DNA from: an uncultured Pelagibacteraceae bacterium
Lineage (GTDB): Bacteria; Pseudomonadota; Alphaproteobacteria; Pelagibacterales; Pelagibacteraceae
Assembly (NCBI GenBank): GCA_902536575.1
Contig: CACAYA010000006.1
Coordinates: forward strand, 1 to 54,426
Length of the DNA: 54,426 bases
Direction of reading: 5' to 3'
The position numbers and the translations under genes were made by a program. Shown here piece by piece: positions 25,993 to 34,491 of this stretch (its first letter is position 1; every line of letters starts with the position of its first letter). The notes beneath the pieces are model-generated. The model was not told the origin of the DNA, searched no databases, and worked only from the letters and a program-made list of their open reading frames with translations.

Positions 25993-26505
25993 TTAACTGC
26001 AAGCTTTTCGAGATGCGTTATAAGCTTTAGTAAATCCTAGCAATGAATAGTGATCAATTGTCTGAGAACCCTTTTGATTGTATCCTGTAATCATTATTCG
26101 AGAACCTTTTCTCATTTGCTTAATCATTTTTAGTTCAATCTTATTATCAGCAATCCATGCAAAGCCTTGTTCTTTAATGTCAAATTTAAACTTATTTTTT
26201 CCTGAAGCTGCAGTAACAGAGTTGCTTCTGTTAAATTCATAGCCTGGGGTGACACTCACTTCATTGGTAATGTTTTCGTTTGGTCTAAAGGCTACAAATA
26301 ATTTTGCATCTCTCTTGTTTGTTTTTGGAGCTTGCAAGATAGGTGAGGATTGTGCGAAACAAACTTTTCCACTTGCTTCAGAAACTACCATAGCTTCCCA
26401 GTCCTTATATTTGCCAATTTTCTTTACTTCTTGAGCTTGAAGCTGGCTAAAGCTAGCTAAAAACAAAATACTACAAAACGTTATAATTCTTTTAATTAAG
26501 GACAT
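25993..26505 (-). CDS. Invasion-associated locus B (IalB)-like secreted protein
   Basis: 170 residues with a signal peptide (LIKRIITFCSILFLASFSQLQAQ). The mature sequence follows the IalB pattern: YKDWEAMV early, VCFAQSSP, a central GYEFNRS and ELKMIKQMRKGSRIMITGYNQKG, ending HYSLLGFTKAYNASRKAC. The two Cys (VCFA and the C-terminal KAC) fit the family disulfide. The name comes from Bartonella, but most alphaproteobacteria have such proteins and a role in invasion is not implied. Its start overlaps the end of the aldo/keto reductase gene by 10 bases. Confidence 0.87.
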   Translation of the reverse strand: MSLIKRIITFCSILFLASFSQLQAQEVKKIGKYKDWEAMVVSEASGKVCFAQSSPILQAPKTNKRDAKLFVAFRPNENITNEVSVTPGYEFNRSNSVTAASGKNKFKFDIKEQGFAWIADNKIELKMIKQMRKGSRIMITGYNQKGSQTIDHYSLLGFTKAYNASRKACS

Positions 26506-27530
26506 GGATTAGGGTAAATTTTTTGAACATGGTTAATTTCTTTAATGACATCTTCTGATAGAATAACATTTACACTTTCTATATTTGTTTTCAACTGCTC
26601 CATTGTTGTTGCTCCAATAATCACACTAGTCATAAAGTCTTGTATTTCACAAAATTTGATAGACATTTGACTCATATCAAGATTATGTTTCTTGCTTATA
26701 TTATAATAAAGCTCTACCGCATCCTCAGTATTTGGCTTTCTATATCGTGTCCAAAAATCAAAATCTCTTTCCATTCGTGATCCTTTTGGAAATTTTTTAT
26801 TTCTATATTTTCCACTTAAATAACCACTTGCGAGGGGAGAATATGATAAGCATCCGATTTCCTCTCTTATTGACACTTCTGCTAATCCGACCTCGTAAGA
26901 TCTATTCAATAAACTATATGGATTTTGGATTGACATCATTCGTGGTAAATTTTTGTCCTTTGAGAGTTTAAGAAAACTCATTGTTCCCCAAGGGGTTTCG
27001 TTTGATAAACCAATGTATCTAATTTTACCTTGATCTATGTATTTATTTAATTCTTCCAACACATCTTCAAATTGGCTCCAATTATTTTCTTGATGAACAT
27101 AACCTAATCTTCCAAAGTTATTTACTTTTCTCTCTGGCCAATGAAGTTGATATAAATCAACATAGTCAGTTTTTAATCTTTTAAGACTATTATTTAAAGC
27201 ACTCTCTAGATTAGGACCTACAAAACTATTTTCTCCATTTCTTAAATAATCCCGAGCAGGTCCGGCAACTTTAGTTGCAAGAATTACCTCATCTCTTTTT
27301 TTAGTTTTCTCAAACCATTTTCCAATTATTTCTTCTGTGTCCCCATATGTCTCTTTTCTAGGTGGAACAGCATATAATTCTGCAGTATCCCAAAAATTGA
27401 CTCCCTGATCTAAAGCAAAGTCCATTTGCTCAAATGCTTCATTTTCGGTATTTTGTTCTCCCCAAGTCATAGTACCGAGACAAATTGTACTTACTTTTAA
27501 GTCCGTGTTTCCTAGATTTTTGTAATTCAT
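26496..27530 (-). CDS. Aldo/keto reductase (Tas-like)
   Basis: 344 residues with an (alpha/beta)8 fold typical of NADP(H)-dependent aldo/keto reductases. The N-terminal YKNLGNTDLKVSTICLGTMTWG, the catalytic Asp-Tyr in FWDTAELYAVPP, the catalytic Lys in EVILATKVAG, the His in DLYQLHWPER and the C-terminal VIIGATTMEQLKTNIE are all present. It most resembles the E. coli Tas group. Substrate unknown. It is divergent from the BI-1 gene (76 bp between starts). Confidence 0.93.
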   Translation of the reverse strand: MNYKNLGNTDLKVSTICLGTMTWGEQNTENEAFEQMDFALDQGVNFWDTAELYAVPPRKETYGDTEEIIGKWFEKTKKRDEVILATKVAGPARDYLRNGENSFVGPNLESALNNSLKRLKTDYVDLYQLHWPERKVNNFGRLGYVHQENNWSQFEDVLEELNKYIDQGKIRYIGLSNETPWGTMSFLKLSKDKNLPRMMSIQNPYSLLNRSYEVGLAEVSIREEIGCLSYSPLASGYLSGKYRNKKFPKGSRMERDFDFWTRYRKPNTEDAVELYYNISKKHNLDMSQMSIKFCEIQDFMTSVIIGATTMEQLKTNIESVNVILSEDVIKEINHVQKIYPNPCP

Positions 27531-27606
27531 TTGAAAATTATGTTAACGTTTTACTTTCCTTTTAAGGTATCTTGAATAATTAGTAAAAGGCTATTATATA
27601 ACATCC

Positions 27607-28368
27607 ATGGAATTTGATAAAAACGGAATACTAAACAGAGCTAAAGCAGCTCAACAATCAACTGTTGTAATGGATGAAGGCTTAAGAGCCTACATGCTAA
27701 AAGTTTACAACTACATGGCAACAGGAATTTTATTAACAGGAATAGTTGCACTGATAACGTTTAAAATGTCAGTTGTTACTAATGATGCTGGATCAATTAT
27801 GGGTCTAACCCAAATAGGTAATGCGATTTATATGTCAGGTTTAAAATGGCTTGTAATGCTTGCGCCATTAGGGATAGTTTTTTATATGAGTTTTGGAATT
27901 AATAAAATGAGTGCATCAAAAGCACAAACAACTTTTTGGGTTTTTGCAGGTTTGATGGGCTTATCTTTATCTTCGATTTTACTAGTTTACACAGGCATGA
28001 GTGTAACAAGAGTTTTCTTTATTTGTTCAGCAACTTTTGGAGCAATGAGTATTTATGGATATACTACTAAAAGAGATCTAACTAAATTAGGTTCTTTTTT
28101 AATGATGGGCTTAATTGGAATAATTATAGCATCAATAGTTAATATATTTATGAAATCATCAATGATGTATTTTGTTATTTCAATATTAGGGGTATTAATT
28201 TTTGTTGGCCTTACAGCTTATGATACCCAAAAAATTAAAAATATGTACGCAGCTAGTGATACAGGTGAAATTATCGGCAAAAAAGCTGTTATGGGCGCTC
28301 TTACTCTTTATCTAGACTTTATAAATCTATTTATAATGTTGTTAAGACTTTTTGGCCAAAGACGTTAA
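27607..28368 (+). CDS. Bax inhibitor-1/YccA family membrane protein
   Basis: 253 residues with seven hydrophobic segments after a soluble N-terminus of about 25 residues (KNGILNRAKAAQQ, then VMDEGLRAYMLKVYNYMATG). The C-terminal FVGLTAYDTQKIKNMY and ALTLYLDFINLFIMLLRLFG are the conserved BI-1 elements, including the Asp pair that gates the bacterial homologue. Monocistronic here: its stop is 5 bases from the stop of the convergent DUF2794 gene. Confidence 0.93.
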   Translation: MEFDKNGILNRAKAAQQSTVVMDEGLRAYMLKVYNYMATGILLTGIVALITFKMSVVTNDAGSIMGLTQIGNAIYMSGLKWLVMLAPLGIVFYMSFGINKMSASKAQTTFWVFAGLMGLSLSSILLVYTGMSVTRVFFICSATFGAMSIYGYTTKRDLTKLGSFLMMGLIGIIIASIVNIFMKSSMMYFVISILGVLIFVGLTAYDTQKIKNMYAASDTGEIIGKKAVMGALTLYLDFINLFIMLLRLFGQRR

Positions 28369-28373
28369 ATTAA

Positions 28374-28715
28374 TTATAACTTTTTCCAATTAGTATCTTT
28401 TAATAATAATCTTAGTTCAAAAGAGTTTCTTAAAATTTCACCATTTGTATCTGTAATCAAATATTTAAGATTTTTATTTTTTGGCTTAAAATTTTTACAA
28501 ATTTTATAAATAGCATTTTCAGCTGCATTTCTAAAAACACTAAAACTCACTTGTTTGCTAGAAATATTTAATCCATAGTCTTTCCAAGATCCTTCAGACA
28601 CCATCTTTGCATATAGATCTAAAATTATTTTAAGTTCATCTTTTTCAAAGAATTGCTTTTGCTCTATTTTATTTTGAGGGTTATTGATTATTAATTTTAG
28701 ATTACTGCGCATCAA
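28374..28715 (-). CDS. DUF2794 protein
   Basis: 113 residues with FFEKDELKIILDLYAKMVSEGSWKDYGLNISSKQVSFSVFRNAAENAIYKICK, the conserved DUF2794 core found across alphaproteobacteria. No function is known. The start overlaps the end of the yciB gene by 14 bases, indicating one transcript. Start choice between the first and second Met (28715 or 28712) is open. Confidence 0.85.
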   Translation of the reverse strand: MMRSNLKLIINNPQNKIEQKQFFEKDELKIILDLYAKMVSEGSWKDYGLNISSKQVSFSVFRNAAENAIYKICKNFKPKNKNLKYLITDTNGEILRNSFELRLLLKDTNWKKL

Positions 28716-29256
28716 TTTTATGTTTATTAATTAGTGGTATTTGAAATGCTGTAAAAATTACTGTTATTGGCAACATTCCCCATACTTTAAAGTTAACCCA
28801 GAATTCCTCAGATTGTGTCCTCCAAACAAACTCATTAAGTACGGCTAGCCCAAGAAAAAAGAACATCCATCTTTTATTTAGTATCTCCCATCCAATATCA
28901 GATAACGGCATGGATTTACCCATAATTTTTTTTAAAATAGGTTCTTTTGTAAAATATTTTCCAAAAAATAAAGCTAAGGCAAATAAAATATTTATTATAG
29001 TTGGTTTTACATAAATAAATATTGGATCATTAAAATAAATAGTTAGTCCGCCAAAGAATGTGATTAATATTCCACTAACCAATGGCATTGGGGGTATTTT
29101 TTTTTCAAAGAACCATACAACCGCCAAAGCAATTAAAGTTGCAACTATAAGTGGAGGTATTGCAACTGATAAATTTTTATCATTATTATAATAAAAGAAA
29201 AAAAATATTGCTAATGGCCCGAAATCGGTAATAAATTTCAAAAAAGATTTATTCAC
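28702..29256 (-). CDS. yciB: Inner-membrane septation protein YciB/IspZ family
   Basis: 184 residues with five hydrophobic helices: FITDFGPLAIFFFFYY at the N-terminus, the conserved FEKKIPPMPLVSGILITFFGGLTIYFNDPIFIYVKPTIIN, and WMFFFLGLAVLNEFVWR. All are typical of YciB (intracellular septation protein A). It is reported to affect envelope synthesis and cell division in other bacteria. It is divergent from hspQ with 87 bp between starts and overlaps DUF2794 at its 3' end. Confidence 0.92.
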   Translation of the reverse strand: MNKSFLKFITDFGPLAIFFFFYYNNDKNLSVAIPPLIVATLIALAVVWFFEKKIPPMPLVSGILITFFGGLTIYFNDPIFIYVKPTIINILFALALFFGKYFTKEPILKKIMGKSMPLSDIGWEILNKRWMFFFLGLAVLNEFVWRTQSEEFWVNFKVWGMLPITVIFTAFQIPLINKHKIDAQ

Positions 29257-29343
29257 TAAAGAGATATTAACATATTTGCCACATCACAAAACATTAATCT
29301 TTTTTGCATTGATTTTTATATTTAAATACCCATACTAAAGATA

Positions 29344-29664
29344 ATGCCAGTCCAAAAAGCTAAATTTTCAATTGGGGACATTGTTAAACATAAACACTTT
29401 GAATTTAGGGGTGTGATTTATGATGTTGATTTTGAATTTAACAATTCAGAGGAATGGTATCAATCGATCCCAAAAAATGTAAGACCAAGAAAAGATCAGC
29501 CATTTTACCACTTACTTGCTGAAAATGATGAAATCACTTATGAAGCATATGTTTCAGAGCAAAACTTGCTTATGGACGACTCTGATGAGCCAATAAAACA
29601 CCCTTTAATTGAAGAAATTTTTTCAGGAAAAAAGGGTTCAAGCTACTTTAAGCTTTCAAATTAA
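29344..29664 (+). CDS. hspQ: Heat shock protein HspQ
   Basis: 106 residues with the full family pattern: AKFSIGDIVKHKHFEFRGVIYDVDFEF, NVRPRKDQPFYHLLAEN and YEAYVSEQNLLMDDSDEPIKHP. HspQ binds hemimethylated origin DNA and stimulates Lon protease in enterobacteria; this is family knowledge and not shown here. It stands alone on the plus strand, followed by 181 bp with a large inverted repeat. Confidence 0.93.
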   Translation: MPVQKAKFSIGDIVKHKHFEFRGVIYDVDFEFNNSEEWYQSIPKNVRPRKDQPFYHLLAENDEITYEAYVSEQNLLMDDSDEPIKHPLIEEIFSGKKGSSYFKLSN

Positions 29665-29732
29665 GCATATCAATATTCCAACACATTTAGCTCAAATCTA
29701 GGCCATAAATATTCATTATATCTAATTTAGAT

Positions 29733-29797
29733 TCTGATCAAGGATGTAAAACGTTATATTTAGTCTTATTGTCTCCCCCTCGGCATCCTTGATCAGA
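29733..29797. ncRNA. Candidate structured RNA or long-stem hairpin between hspQ and ccmC
   Basis: A 14-bp perfect inverted repeat (core ctgatcaaggatg / catccttgatcag) closes a 37-base loop. The loop ends in the C-rich tctccccctcgg, which stands out in this AT-rich genome. On the plus strand the stem is followed by a weak U-rich run (ctttttc). It sits in the longest intergenic gap of the window. It may be the terminator of hspQ, a leader element of the ccm operon, or a small RNA with an exposed anti-Shine-Dalgarno-like loop. The repeat is certain; the role is not. No tRNA, SRP or tmRNA signature fits. Confidence 0.5.
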
Positions 29798-29845
29798 TAA
29801 CTTTTTCATAATAGAAATTCCACAATTAATTATTAAATAATAGTT

Positions 29846-30553
29846 ATGTTTAAGATCTTTGAACCAAATAAAATTTTTCAAATAACTTCTAAAGCTCCAA
29901 AGTATATTTTATTTTTATTTGTTATTGTTTTAACAGTTGGTTTGACAGAGGCATTAATTTTGTCTCCAGAGGATTATAAACAAAGCGACGCAGTAAGAAT
30001 TATGTATGTTCATGTTCCATCAGCATGGATCTCACTTGGAATTTTTTCGTCGATTACTTTTTTATCGATAAGTGGTTTTATTTTTAAGAATAAAAATTTT
30101 TTCTTAATAGCAAAAAGTTTAGCACCATCTGGATTTGTTTTTAATATTATTGCTTTAGTTACAGGTGCGATTTGGGGCAAACCTACATGGGGAACTTGGT
30201 GGGCATGGGACGCTCGGATTACATCAATGTTAATTTTAGCATTATTTTTTGCTATGTATTTAATAGCTTGGAGAATTTATGAGAAAGAAGAAAAAGTTTT
30301 TAAGATTACTACCTTTATAACTATTGTCGGTATTATAAATGTTCCAATTACTAAATACTCTGTTGATTGGTGGAATACACTTCACCAGCCAGCATCAATT
30401 AATATTTTAACAAAAAGCTCAATACATTCTTCAATGCTTTTCCCGTTATTATTAATGACTGCGGCATTTGCTCTATTTTCGTTGTTAATTTTCTTAATGA
30501 AATATAATACAGAACTGATAAAAATTAAAAATAAAGGTTTAGATAGATTATGA
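29846..30553 (+). CDS. ccmC: Haem exporter protein CcmC
   Basis: 235 residues with six hydrophobic helices. The WWD motif that presents haem, WGTWWAWDARITS, lies near residues 115-127, flanked by the conserved histidines in YVHVPSAW and in NTLHQPASI. CcmC loads haem onto CcmE in System I cytochrome c maturation. First gene of ccmCDEFGH here; ccmA and ccmB are not in the window. Confidence 0.96.
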   Translation: MFKIFEPNKIFQITSKAPKYILFLFVIVLTVGLTEALILSPEDYKQSDAVRIMYVHVPSAWISLGIFSSITFLSISGFIFKNKNFFLIAKSLAPSGFVFNIIALVTGAIWGKPTWGTWWAWDARITSMLILALFFAMYLIAWRIYEKEEKVFKITTFITIVGIINVPITKYSVDWWNTLHQPASINILTKSSIHSSMLFPLLLMTAAFALFSLLIFLMKYNTELIKIKNKGLDRL

Positions 30554-30777
30554 TTAATGAATTACTTTTTATGAATGGATATGCAGTGTACGTAATGTCT
30601 GCTTTTGGCTTTACTCTTTTGAGTTTTTTAGGTTTGTATATGATTACGAAGCTACAATTTGTTAAAGAGCAAAGTAAATTTGTTGCTAAATTTGGGTCTT
30701 TAAATCCTAAGAAAGCTAATTCTGCAAAATCACAAAGAATCAATAAAGAAATTTTAGCTAACGCCACAAATAACTAA
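30550..30777 (+). CDS. ccmD: Haem exporter protein CcmD
   Basis: 75 residues with one membrane helix (about 9-32, YAVYVMSAFGFTLLSFLGLYMI) and a basic C-terminal tail. The aromatic-start FMNGYAVYVMSAFG resembles the CcmD pattern. CcmD stabilises the CcmC-CcmE haem complex. Recognised mainly by size, topology and position: it overlaps ccmC by 4 bases and precedes ccmE by 10. It is longer than many CcmD proteins because of the C-terminal tail. Confidence 0.82.
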   Translation: MINELLFMNGYAVYVMSAFGFTLLSFLGLYMITKLQFVKEQSKFVAKFGSLNPKKANSAKSQRINKEILANATNN

Positions 30778-30787
30778 CTTTTGAACC

Positions 30788-31207
30788 ATGTATGGTCGCA
30801 AAGTTAAATTAAGATTTTTGTTTGTAACATTAATTTTAGTTACATTAATTTTAACAGTTTTTTTAATTTTAAAATCTTTAGAGGAAAATGTAGTTTTCTT
30901 TCAATCACCAACTGAAATTAAAACATTATCAGAATTAGATACAAATAAAATTAGAGTTGGTGGAATGGTTAAAAAAAATTCAATTAATGTAAATTCTGAT
31001 GAAGTTAACTTCATTATTACAGATTTTAAAAATGAAATAAATGTAAGTTATTCTGGTGCTGTCCCTAATCTCTTTGCTGAGGAAAAAGGGGTAGTTGCAG
31101 AAGGATTTTTAAAAGATAGAAATTTTTTTTCTGCCACTAAAATTTTAGCTAAGCATGATGAAAATTACATGCCACCAGAAGTAAAAGAAGCTTTGGAGGA
31201 GAAATAA
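30788..31207 (+). CDS. ccmE: Periplasmic haem chaperone CcmE
   Basis: 139 residues: an N-terminal membrane anchor ([21 protein letters not shown]), then an OB-fold with [27 protein letters not shown] and VAEGFLKD. The C-terminal [15 protein letters not shown] contains the His that binds haem covalently. All defining elements are present. ccmF starts one base after its stop. Confidence 0.96.
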   Translation: MYGRKVKLRFLFVTLILVTLILTVFLILKSLEENVVFFQSPTEIKTLSELDTNKIRVGGMVKKNSINVNSDEVNFIITDFKNEINVSYSGAVPNLFAEEKGVVAEGFLKDRNFFSATKILAKHDENYMPPEVKEALEEK

Positions 31208-31208
31208 A

Positions 31209-33083
31209 TTGATTTACAGTGTTGTTGGTCATTACTCACTTATCCTAGGTTTATGTGCCGGCTTAATTTTAATTTTTTTTTCAATTCAAAATTTTAAAAA
31301 CTCAAATCAATTAGACACTAAAATTTTATCGTTTTCGTTTTTACAATTTTTTTTTGTTTTAATTAGTTTTTTAGCTTTAATTATCTCTTTCGTTATTTCA
31401 GATTTTAGTAACGAAACTGTATTTAACAATTCACATACGACTAAACCGCTTTTTTATAAAATTAGTGGAACTTGGGGAAACCATGAGGGAAGCTTATTGC
31501 TATGGTTATTAGTTTTAACATTATTTATATTTATTTTTTTATTAAGAACTAAAAATCAACCTATTAGGTATAAAATTTTAACACTAGGTTTTCAGCAATT
31601 AATCATTATTGGTTTTTTCTTATTTCTCATTCAAACTTCAAACCCTTTTAATTATTTATTTCCAGCTCCAGATGAAGGCTTAGGATTAAATCCAATATTG
31701 CAGGATCCTGCATTAGCAATTCATCCACCAATTTTATATTTGGGGTATGTTGGCTCCTCTATAATTTTTTCATCTGCTTTAGCTGCAACGACTTTAAAAA
31801 TGGTTTCCTCAAGCTGGGCTATTCATATTAAAAAATGGGTTTTAATCTCCTGGATTTTTTTAACATTAGGTATTTTGCTTGGATCAATTTGGGCTTACTA
31901 TGAATTAGGTTGGGGAGGATTTTGGTTTTGGGATCCGGTAGAAAATGTATCCTTAATGCCTTGGCTAGCTTTGACAACTCTTTTACACTGTATTTTAGTA
32001 CTTGAGCGAAAAGAAATCTTAACCTCATGGGTGATTATATTATCTATTGCTACTTTCACTTTAAGTATGTGTGGAACTTTTTTAGTAAGATCTGGGATTC
32101 TAAATTCAGTTCACACATTTGCCAATGATCCAGAGAGGGGTTTATTTATTCTAATATTCTTATTTGCTTTAATCTTTTTGTCTTTATTTATTTTTTTCTT
32201 TTTTCATCAAACTAGCAAGAATAATTCGTCTAATTTTTTTTGGTTAAGTAAAGAAACTTCAATTTTAGTAAATAACTGGTTTATGATGTACTTTCTGTCA
32301 GTTGTATTAATTGGTACAGTTTATCCTATTTTTTTAGACGTAATATCCTCTCAGAAAATATCTGTGGGGCCGCCATTTTATCACAAATTGATTGCTCCAT
32401 TTTTAATTCCTTTTTTATTTGCGATGGCAATTGGGCCAAGATTAAAATGGATAAGATCTGATTTAAAAGATAAATTCTATCTAATTTCTTTATTAATTAT
32501 CTCTATTTTAATGTCTTTTTTTATCATCAAAAATTTTAATATAAATATTCTTATTAATTCCATCCTAATCTTCAGTGCTCTTTATTTATTTTTTATTACA
32601 TTGAGAGATTTTTTTATTAAGAAATACAAAAATTTTGCTCAAAACACTGCTCATTTTGGATTTAGTTTATTGATTTTAAGTATTCTATTTAACAATTTAT
32701 TTTCAAGTGAAATAATAACTAATTTAAAAGTAGGTGAAACCTATGATAATTCAAAAACAAAAATAGTTTTTGAAAGTATCAATCAAAAAAAAGAGAAAAA
32801 TTATAAATCTATAATTGCTAATTTTAATATTACTAATTCCGAAGGTATAAACAATAAATTATCACCAGAATTAAGAATATATAATCAGCCCAATATCACA
32901 ACTAGTGAGGCAGATATTAAAACTACATTAATGAAGGATAAATTTATTGTAATTAATCTTGTTCAAAACCAAGATTATTTCAACGTAAGATATCAAGTTA
33001 AACCTTTTATGTTGTGGATATGGCTATCAGTTGTCGTGATAAGCCTGGGTGGTTTAGTTAGTTTTTTACAAAAAAGAATATGA
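31209..33083 (+). CDS. ccmF: Cytochrome c-type biogenesis protein CcmF
   Basis: 624 residues with about 14-15 membrane helices. The haem-handling WWD-type motif (WGGFWFWDPVENVSLMPWL, near residues 235-253), the GTWGNHEGSLLLW segment and the CGTFLVRSGILNSVHTFA segment are all present. CcmF with CcmH attaches haem to apocytochrome thiols. The start is a TTG at 31209, one base after ccmE, and its end overlaps ccmG by 4 bases. Slightly shorter than typical (about 650), mostly in the C-terminal periplasmic part. Confidence 0.96.
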   Translation: MIYSVVGHYSLILGLCAGLILIFFSIQNFKNSNQLDTKILSFSFLQFFFVLISFLALIISFVISDFSNETVFNNSHTTKPLFYKISGTWGNHEGSLLLWLLVLTLFIFIFLLRTKNQPIRYKILTLGFQQLIIIGFFLFLIQTSNPFNYLFPAPDEGLGLNPILQDPALAIHPPILYLGYVGSSIIFSSALAATTLKMVSSSWAIHIKKWVLISWIFLTLGILLGSIWAYYELGWGGFWFWDPVENVSLMPWLALTTLLHCILVLERKEILTSWVIILSIATFTLSMCGTFLVRSGILNSVHTFANDPERGLFILIFLFALIFLSLFIFFFFHQTSKNNSSNFFWLSKETSILVNNWFMMYFLSVVLIGTVYPIFLDVISSQKISVGPPFYHKLIAPFLIPFLFAMAIGPRLKWIRSDLKDKFYLISLLIISILMSFFIIKNFNINILINSILIFSALYLFFITLRDFFIKKYKNFAQNTAHFGFSLLILSILFNNLFSSEIITNLKVGETYDNSKTKIVFESINQKKEKNYKSIIANFNITNSEGINNKLSPELRIYNQPNITTSEADIKTTLMKDKFIVINLVQNQDYFNVRYQVKPFMLWIWLSVVVISLGGLVSFLQKRI

Positions 33084-33598
33084 AAAAAAAATTAATTCCG
33101 TATTCAATAATATTTATATTTTTAATTATTTTTGTAGTTTTTTATAAAAGTTTAAAAGATACAAATATTTATACACCAGAGACGAAGATCAATAATGATA
33201 TCCCAATTTTCTCAGCTGATCTTCTGCTTTTAAACGAAAATTTAACTTCAAATAAAATTTTTGAATTAGATAAGTTTTATTTATTAAACTTTTGGGCTTC
33301 TTGGTGCGTTCCATGTAGAGATGAACACTCAATATTAATGAAATTAAGTAAAAATAATAAATTAACTATTATTGGCATGAATTATAAAGATAATAAAAAA
33401 AATGCTAAAAACTTTTTGTACGAATTAGGAAATCCTTATGAAAAAATTATTGTAGATAAAAATGGGACAAATTCAATCGAATGGGGAGCTTTTGGCGTAC
33501 CTGAAACTTTTATAATTTATAATAACAAAATAATTAAAAAATATATTGGACCTCTTAATCAGGAGTTAATGATAGAAATAAAAAAAATAATAAAATGA
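33080..33598 (+). CDS. ccmG: Thiol:disulfide interchange protein CcmG (DsbE)
   Basis: 172 residues: an N-terminal membrane anchor (KKLIPYSIIFIFLIIFVVFY) followed by a thioredoxin fold with LLNFWASWCVPCRDEHS. The CxxC active site and the cis-Pro loop in AFGVPETFI are both visible. It keeps apocytochrome thiols reduced for haem ligation. It overlaps ccmF at its start and ccmH at its end by 4 bases each, so the three are translationally coupled. Confidence 0.95.
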   Translation: MKKKLIPYSIIFIFLIIFVVFYKSLKDTNIYTPETKINNDIPIFSADLLLLNENLTSNKIFELDKFYLLNFWASWCVPCRDEHSILMKLSKNNKLTIIGMNYKDNKKNAKNFLYELGNPYEKIIVDKNGTNSIEWGAFGVPETFIIYNNKIIKKYIGPLNQELMIEIKKIIK

Positions 33599-33957
33599 AA
33601 ATATTTAAAAATTTCATAATTATTCTTATCTTACTGACTTTTAATAATCTTCATGCTAATGAAAATAACGAAAGAAATGAAATAACTAAAAATCTTAGAT
33701 GCTTGATTTGTCAAGGACAATCAGTTTATGACTCAGACTCTGATTTTGCTAATAGTATGAAAATTTTAGTAGATAAAAAATTAGACGAAGGCTTAACAAA
33801 GAAAGAAATATATATTTATTTTAAAGAAAAATATGGTGATTGGATTTTGTATGATCCTGGACTCAATAAAAATACCTATTTACTATGGTTATTGCCAATA
33901 TTTATATTTCTATTTGGAGGTGCAATAATTATTAAAAGTTTTATACTTAAGAAATAA
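33595..33957 (+). CDS. ccmH: Cytochrome c-type biogenesis protein CcmH
   Basis: 120 residues with a signal peptide (FKNFIIILILLTFNNLHA), the redox motif LRCLICQGQSVYDSDSDFA (LRCxxCQ) and EKYGDWILYDPG, and one C-terminal membrane helix. This is the short CcmH (Ccl2-type) form. The TPR-containing CcmI partner is not encoded next to it. Last gene of the ccm run; a PagL-like gene follows after 13 bases. Confidence 0.95.
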   Translation: MKIFKNFIIILILLTFNNLHANENNERNEITKNLRCLICQGQSVYDSDSDFANSMKILVDKKLDEGLTKKEIYIYFKEKYGDWILYDPGLNKNTYLLWLLPIFIFLFGGAIIIKSFILKK

Positions 33958-33970
33958 TTATTTATCAGCT

Positions 33971-34483
33971 ATGAATTTTAAAAATTTTTTAACAACATTA
34001 TTTTTGGTTCTTTTCGCTTTTTCAATAACAGCTGAAGAATTAGAAAGAAAAAGTCAAAATACTGAGTTTAGTGTATATACAGGTATGTTTGATTTTAGTG
34101 ACGATGGAAAAAAATCAACTTTGTTAGGGTTTCAGCATCAAAATGAGGATTTAAACAGGAATACATTTTTAGGAAATCTTTCACCCATAACTGGAGCTTT
34201 AATTACAGCAGATGCTGCAAGTTATCTGTATACTGGTGTTCAAGCCCAATATAAGTTAGGAGCGCTAAATATTACTCCAAGTTTTACCCCAGGTCTGTAC
34301 TTTGAGGGTGATGGTAAAGATCTAGGACACTTGATTGAATTTAAAAGTGAATTACAATTTTCACTAGATTTATCAAATACAAGTGAATTAGGTTTGTCCT
34401 ATAATCATATATCTAATGCTAGTTTAGGAGACAAAAATCCTGGGGCAAATAGTTATATGTTTAATTTCTTCAAAAACTTCTAA
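33971..34483 (+). CDS. PagL-like lipid A deacylase (acyloxyacyl hydrolase family)
   Basis: 170 residues with a signal peptide (NFLTTLFLVLFAFSITA) and alternating beta-strands ending in a C-terminal Phe, as in outer-membrane barrels. The catalytic region GLSYNHISNASLGDKNPGANS matches the PagL pattern (His-Ser pair in NHISNA followed by NPG/NDG). PagL removes the 3-O acyl chain of lipid A. The barrel is small but of normal size for the family. It may be co-transcribed with ccmH (13-base gap) and ends 8 bases before the hydroxy-acid oxidase gene. Confidence 0.8.
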   Translation: MNFKNFLTTLFLVLFAFSITAEELERKSQNTEFSVYTGMFDFSDDGKKSTLLGFQHQNEDLNRNTFLGNLSPITGALITADAASYLYTGVQAQYKLGALNITPSFTPGLYFEGDGKDLGHLIEFKSELQFSLDLSNTSELGLSYNHISNASLGDKNPGANSYMFNFFKNF

Positions 34484-34491
34484 TAGATCGT

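Noticed and set aside
29665-29845. tRNA, SRP RNA or tmRNA in the hspQ-ccmC gap
   Set aside because: No cloverleaf or T-loop (GTTCRA), no SRP GGAA/AGCAGC loop and no tmRNA tag frame; only the inverted repeat is present.
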